DNA from: Oceanisphaera psychrotolerans
GTDB lineage: Bacteria > Pseudomonadota > Gammaproteobacteria > Enterobacterales > Aeromonadaceae
Assembly (NCBI RefSeq): GCF_001870485.1
Contig: NZ_MDKE01000033.1
Coordinates: forward strand, 124,001 to 188,000
Direction: 5' to 3'
DNA length: 64,000 nucleotides
The notes under the pieces were generated by a model, which was not told where the DNA came from, made no database searches, and saw nothing but the letters and a program-made list of their open reading frames with translations. Positions 61,618 to 64,000 of the stretch are shown piece after piece. The stretch's first letter is position 1; each line of letters begins with the position of its first letter. The position numbers and the translations under genes were made by a program.

Positions 61618-62769
61618 ATGGAGCAAGATGAAAGCAACGCCTGTGCGCTGGTGCTGACCGGTGGCGGTGCCCGGGCGGCGTATCAGGTAGGAGTCATCAA
61701 GGCCATTGCCGAGTGCTACCCCCGTGGCCAGCCCATTCCTTTTCCCATTCTCTGCGGTACCTCGGCCGGGGCCATCAATGCCACCGCCCTGGCCTGCTAT
61801 GCCTCCTGTTTTCACCTGGGGGTGCGCAAGCTGGAATACGTTTGGCGCCATTTGCATACGGGTCAGATTTTGCGGCTGCAAGCCCGAAAAATCATCACCC
61901 ACTCGCTCAAGAGTCTGCTGCTCGGCGTCATCGGCCGCCCCACCCAGATGGCCCTGCCGCTGTTCGACAACGGACCACTCGAGCGGCTACTGGAACAGCT
62001 GATCGACTTTCAACGCATCGACAACAACCTGCTCTACGGGGCGCTGGAAGTGCTGGCGGTAACCGCGTCCAACTATAACACCGGCGACTCCACCACCTTC
62101 TTTCAGGGCCGACCTTACCATCAACCCTGGGCCCGGGCCGGACGCTCCGGTCGCTCGGCCATTATTGCGCCGCCGCACCTGCTGGCCAGCAGTGCCCTGC
62201 CCTTTATTTTTCAGCCCTGCCAGTTGCAGAATCATCACTATGGTGACGGCTCCATTCACCAGCTGAACCCCCTGAGCCCGGCCATCCATCTGGGTGCCAA
62301 CCGTATCCTGATCATCAGCCTGGCATCAGACGAAGCCGAATCGGGTATCCTGCCAAGCGATCCCAGCAGTTCCGACATTGCCGGCCATTTGCTCGATACC
62401 ATCTTCACCGACGCCCTCACCTCGGACATAGAGCGACTGCAGCGCATCAACAGCACCATTCGGATGGTGCCGGAGCGCAAGCGGGCGCAGCTGTCGTTGC
62501 GCCATATCGACAACCTGGTACTGAAACCCAGCAAAAATCTGGATGTGCTGACCCAGAAGCATTTTCACAAACTACCGTTCAATATTCGCGCCCTGCTGCG
62601 GCTGTTTGGCGTCGATGCGGGGGACGCCACCGGCCTGACCAGCTTCCTGTTATTCGAGCAGGATTATTGCCGCGAGCTGATTGAGCTGGGTTATCAGGAC
62701 ACCCAGTCCCGTCTGGAAGAAGTCTGCCACTTTCTGGCCGTAGAACCGAGGTTGAAGAAGACCGGATAA
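61618..62769 (+). CDS. Patatin-like phospholipase
   Basis: Probable lipid hydrolase of 383 residues. Oxyanion motif GGGARAAYQVGV (residues 15-26), nucleophile serine in GTSAGAIN, and a later DGS (HYGDGSIHQLNP) giving the catalytic Asp of the Ser-Asp dyad. No signal peptide. Family members act on phospholipids or lysophospholipids; the substrate is unknown. Start has GGGAGGGG upstream. Confidence 0.92.
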   Translation: MEQDESNACALVLTGGGARAAYQVGVIKAIAECYPRGQPIPFPILCGTSAGAINATALACYASCFHLGVRKLEYVWRHLHTGQILRLQARKIITHSLKSLLLGVIGRPTQMALPLFDNGPLERLLEQLIDFQRIDNNLLYGALEVLAVTASNYNTGDSTTFFQGRPYHQPWARAGRSGRSAIIAPPHLLASSALPFIFQPCQLQNHHYGDGSIHQLNPLSPAIHLGANRILIISLASDEAESGILPSDPSSSDIAGHLLDTIFTDALTSDIERLQRINSTIRMVPERKRAQLSLRHIDNLVLKPSKNLDVLTQKHFHKLPFNIRALLRLFGVDAGDATGLTSFLLFEQDYCRELIELGYQDTQSRLEEVCHFLAVEPRLKKTG

Positions 62770-62829
62770 TCACCGGCAAGGGGCACAGGACCACTGTCAG
62801 TCGGCCAAGGGTTGTACTCCCCGGCATTT

Positions 62830-64000
62830 CTACTCAGGCAGCCACTCCAACTGCCAGCCGGGCTGGTCCGGTTCCGGAGTATGGTCGCGAGTGACGAACA
62901 ACCCGGGGACGGCAACCAGTTTGGTCCCCTGCATCAATAACGGAATATGGGGCCGCTGCCAGGGAGGGATACCGTATTCCTGCCACAGCTTTTTAAGTGG
63001 GCGAGAACCCGCCCGGCCGGCAGGTTGTGCACGCAAGCCGGCGACCCCGAAGGCGAGCTGTAATTCGCCAGGATCCAGTTCGGTAATGAGATCGGCGCCC
63101 CGAGTCACCGGGCTGAGTCGCAGCTGGCCCACACCGCAATGCAGCCATTTTCCGGCTTTCAGGCTGTCCAAGGGCCGGGGCCTGGCGCCCTCCCTCGGCA
63201 GATAGAGGAATCCCTGGTACCGGCGAATACTGCGCTGGCCCAGACGAACTTCCGGCTCCGCATCCATTCGGGCCAGCGCCAGCTCCTGCCAGATAGCCTG
63301 CAGCTGGCTGCGGCTGCAATGAATTTGATGCTGCTGCAGCCAGTGACGCAGCACATTATGCCGCCGGGCCCGGCTCAGCGCCTGCAAACCGGTGACCGAC
63401 AAACCTCCGGCCGGGTTCAACAGGTCGGGGAGATCCTGCTCGGCCAGCTCCAGCGCCAGTTCCATCTGCTCGGCGCACAGTTCGGCGCTGCGAGCGGCGG
63501 TCCGGTTGAACGAAGGCCACTGCGCCAGCAACGGCGGCAGGATGCGGTTGCGCAGAAAGTTGCGGTCAAAGTCATCGGCGGCGTTACTGGGATCCTCCAC
63601 CCAGCTCAGCCCCTGCTCCCGGCCGAACGTTTCCAGCACTTTACGAGAGCAGGTCAGCAAGGGCCGCCACTGCTGACCCGGCCCAAACTTCTTGTGCATG
63701 GGCATGGCCGCCAGCCCCGCCACCCCCGCACCGCGCTTCAGCGCCAGCAGCAGGGTCTCGGCCTGATCATCGAGGTGATGGCCGGTCAGCAGTATCTCGC
63801 CCTGCGCCATCGCCTCGGCCAGCGCCCGGTAACGCGCCTCCCGCGCCGCCGCTTCCAGACTGATGCGGGACCCCAGCGCGACCTGTACGCCGATGGTCTG
63901 ACAATGAATACCCAGCGTCGCCGCCACCCTGGCACAGTGGGCCGGCCAGGACTCCGCCGCCGGTTGCAGCCCGTGGGCGATATGCACCGCCCGTATCGTC
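62830..64000 (-). CDS. tilS: TilS tRNA(Ile)-lysidine synthetase, 5' end outside window
   Basis: Modifies C34 of tRNA-Ile(CAU) to lysidine, essential for AUA decoding. The visible part begins after the SGGxDS P-loop, which lies beyond the right edge: TIRAVHIAHGLQPAAESW, then HHLDDQAETLLLALKRGAG, the ATP-pyrophosphatase signature, RNFLRNRILPPLL, and C-terminal substrate-binding domains ending QPGWQLEWLPE. About 390 residues visible of the usual 430-450. Confidence 0.93.
   Translation of the reverse strand, partial: TIRAVHIAHGLQPAAESWPAHCARVAATLGIHCQTIGVQVALGSRISLEAAAREARYRALAEAMAQGEILLTGHHLDDQAETLLLALKRGAGVAGLAAMPMHKKFGPGQQWRPLLTCSRKVLETFGREQGLSWVEDPSNAADDFDRNFLRNRILPPLLAQWPSFNRTAARSAELCAEQMELALELAEQDLPDLLNPAGGLSVTGLQALSRARRHNVLRHWLQQHQIHCSRSQLQAIWQELALARMDAEPEVRLGQRSIRRYQGFLYLPREGARPRPLDSLKAGKWLHCGVGQLRLSPVTRGADLITELDPGELQLAFGVAGLRAQPAGRAGSRPLKKLWQEYGIPPWQRPHIPLLMQGTKLVAVPGLFVTRDHTPEPDQPGWQLEWLPE

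Noticed and set aside
1-64000. CRISPR array, insertion sequence, prophage or toxin-antitoxin pair
   Set aside because: No regularly spaced repeats outside cheA, no transposase, integrase or phage genes, and no short toxin-like pair were found on either strand.

Overview
The window is chromosomal DNA of a gammaproteobacterium with a polar flagellum of the Vibrio/Aeromonas/Shewanella type, GC-rich by eye. The order flhA-flhF-flhG-fliA-cheYZAB, the motC/motD stator pair, polar ParC/ParP, the sigma-54 cascade flrA/flrBC and the outer-ring genes flgO/P/T fit Vibrionales or Aeromonadales. An Oceanimonas/Zobellella-like member of the Aeromonadaceae is my best guess, not a proven placement.

Layout. 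1-2076 (minus): end of a cytochrome c maturation operon, ccmA-ccmB-ccmC. 2272-10829 (minus): chemotaxis operon cheY-cheZ-cheA-cheB-motC-motD-parC-parP-cheW-DUF2802, starting at a sigma-28-like promoter and ending in a strong hairpin. 11117-16207 (minus): flhA-flhF-flhG-fliA. 16290-22826: fliK-fliL-fliM-fliN-fliO-fliP-fliQ-fliR-flhB. 22906-28514: fliE-fliF-fliG-fliH-fliI-fliJ. 28634-32614: regulators flrA and flrB-flrC. 32975-35460: flaG-fliD-fliT-like-fliS. 35705-37219: one flagellin behind a sigma-28 promoter. 38034-45747: flgF-flgG-flgH-flgI-flgJ-flgK-flgL. 46001-48846: flgB-flgC-flgD-flgE. 48939-50693: cheV-cheR. 50819-52359 (plus): flgA-flgM-flgN. 52349-53474 (minus): flgO-flgP. 53716-54855 (plus): flgT. 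After that the flagellar block ends and ordinary genes follow: tRNA-Arg(CCT), an SDR oxidoreductase, a DUF1904 protein, a TraB/GumN protein, a small DUF3149 membrane protein, an M32 carboxypeptidase, a DCC thiol protein, a FabH-type synthase, an unknown protein, tRNA-Tyr(GTA), a patatin-like protein and the 3' part of tilS.

How it works together. FlrA with sigma-54 should switch on flrBC; FlrC with sigma-54 then drives the basal-body and hook operons (GG-N10-GC promoters seen before flhA, fliK, fliE, flgB, flgF, flgA and flgT). FliA (sigma-28), held back by FlgM until the hook is complete, drives late genes (TAAAGTTT-N11-GCCGATAA sites before cheY, flagellin, flgM, flgO, perhaps cheV, and an unknown gene at 60736-61212).

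Two things stand out. First, seven conserved genes (ccmC, fliA, flhA, flrB, flgH, flgM, fabH) each carry one frame break that a single added base would repair; sequencing deletions are the likeliest cause. Second, CheA has no recognisable CheY-binding P2 domain. Instead it carries a short motif three times at a 44-residue period, and that motif resembles the CheY-binding end of FliM and, less closely, of CheZ in the same window. No CRISPR array, insertion sequence, prophage or integrase was seen.
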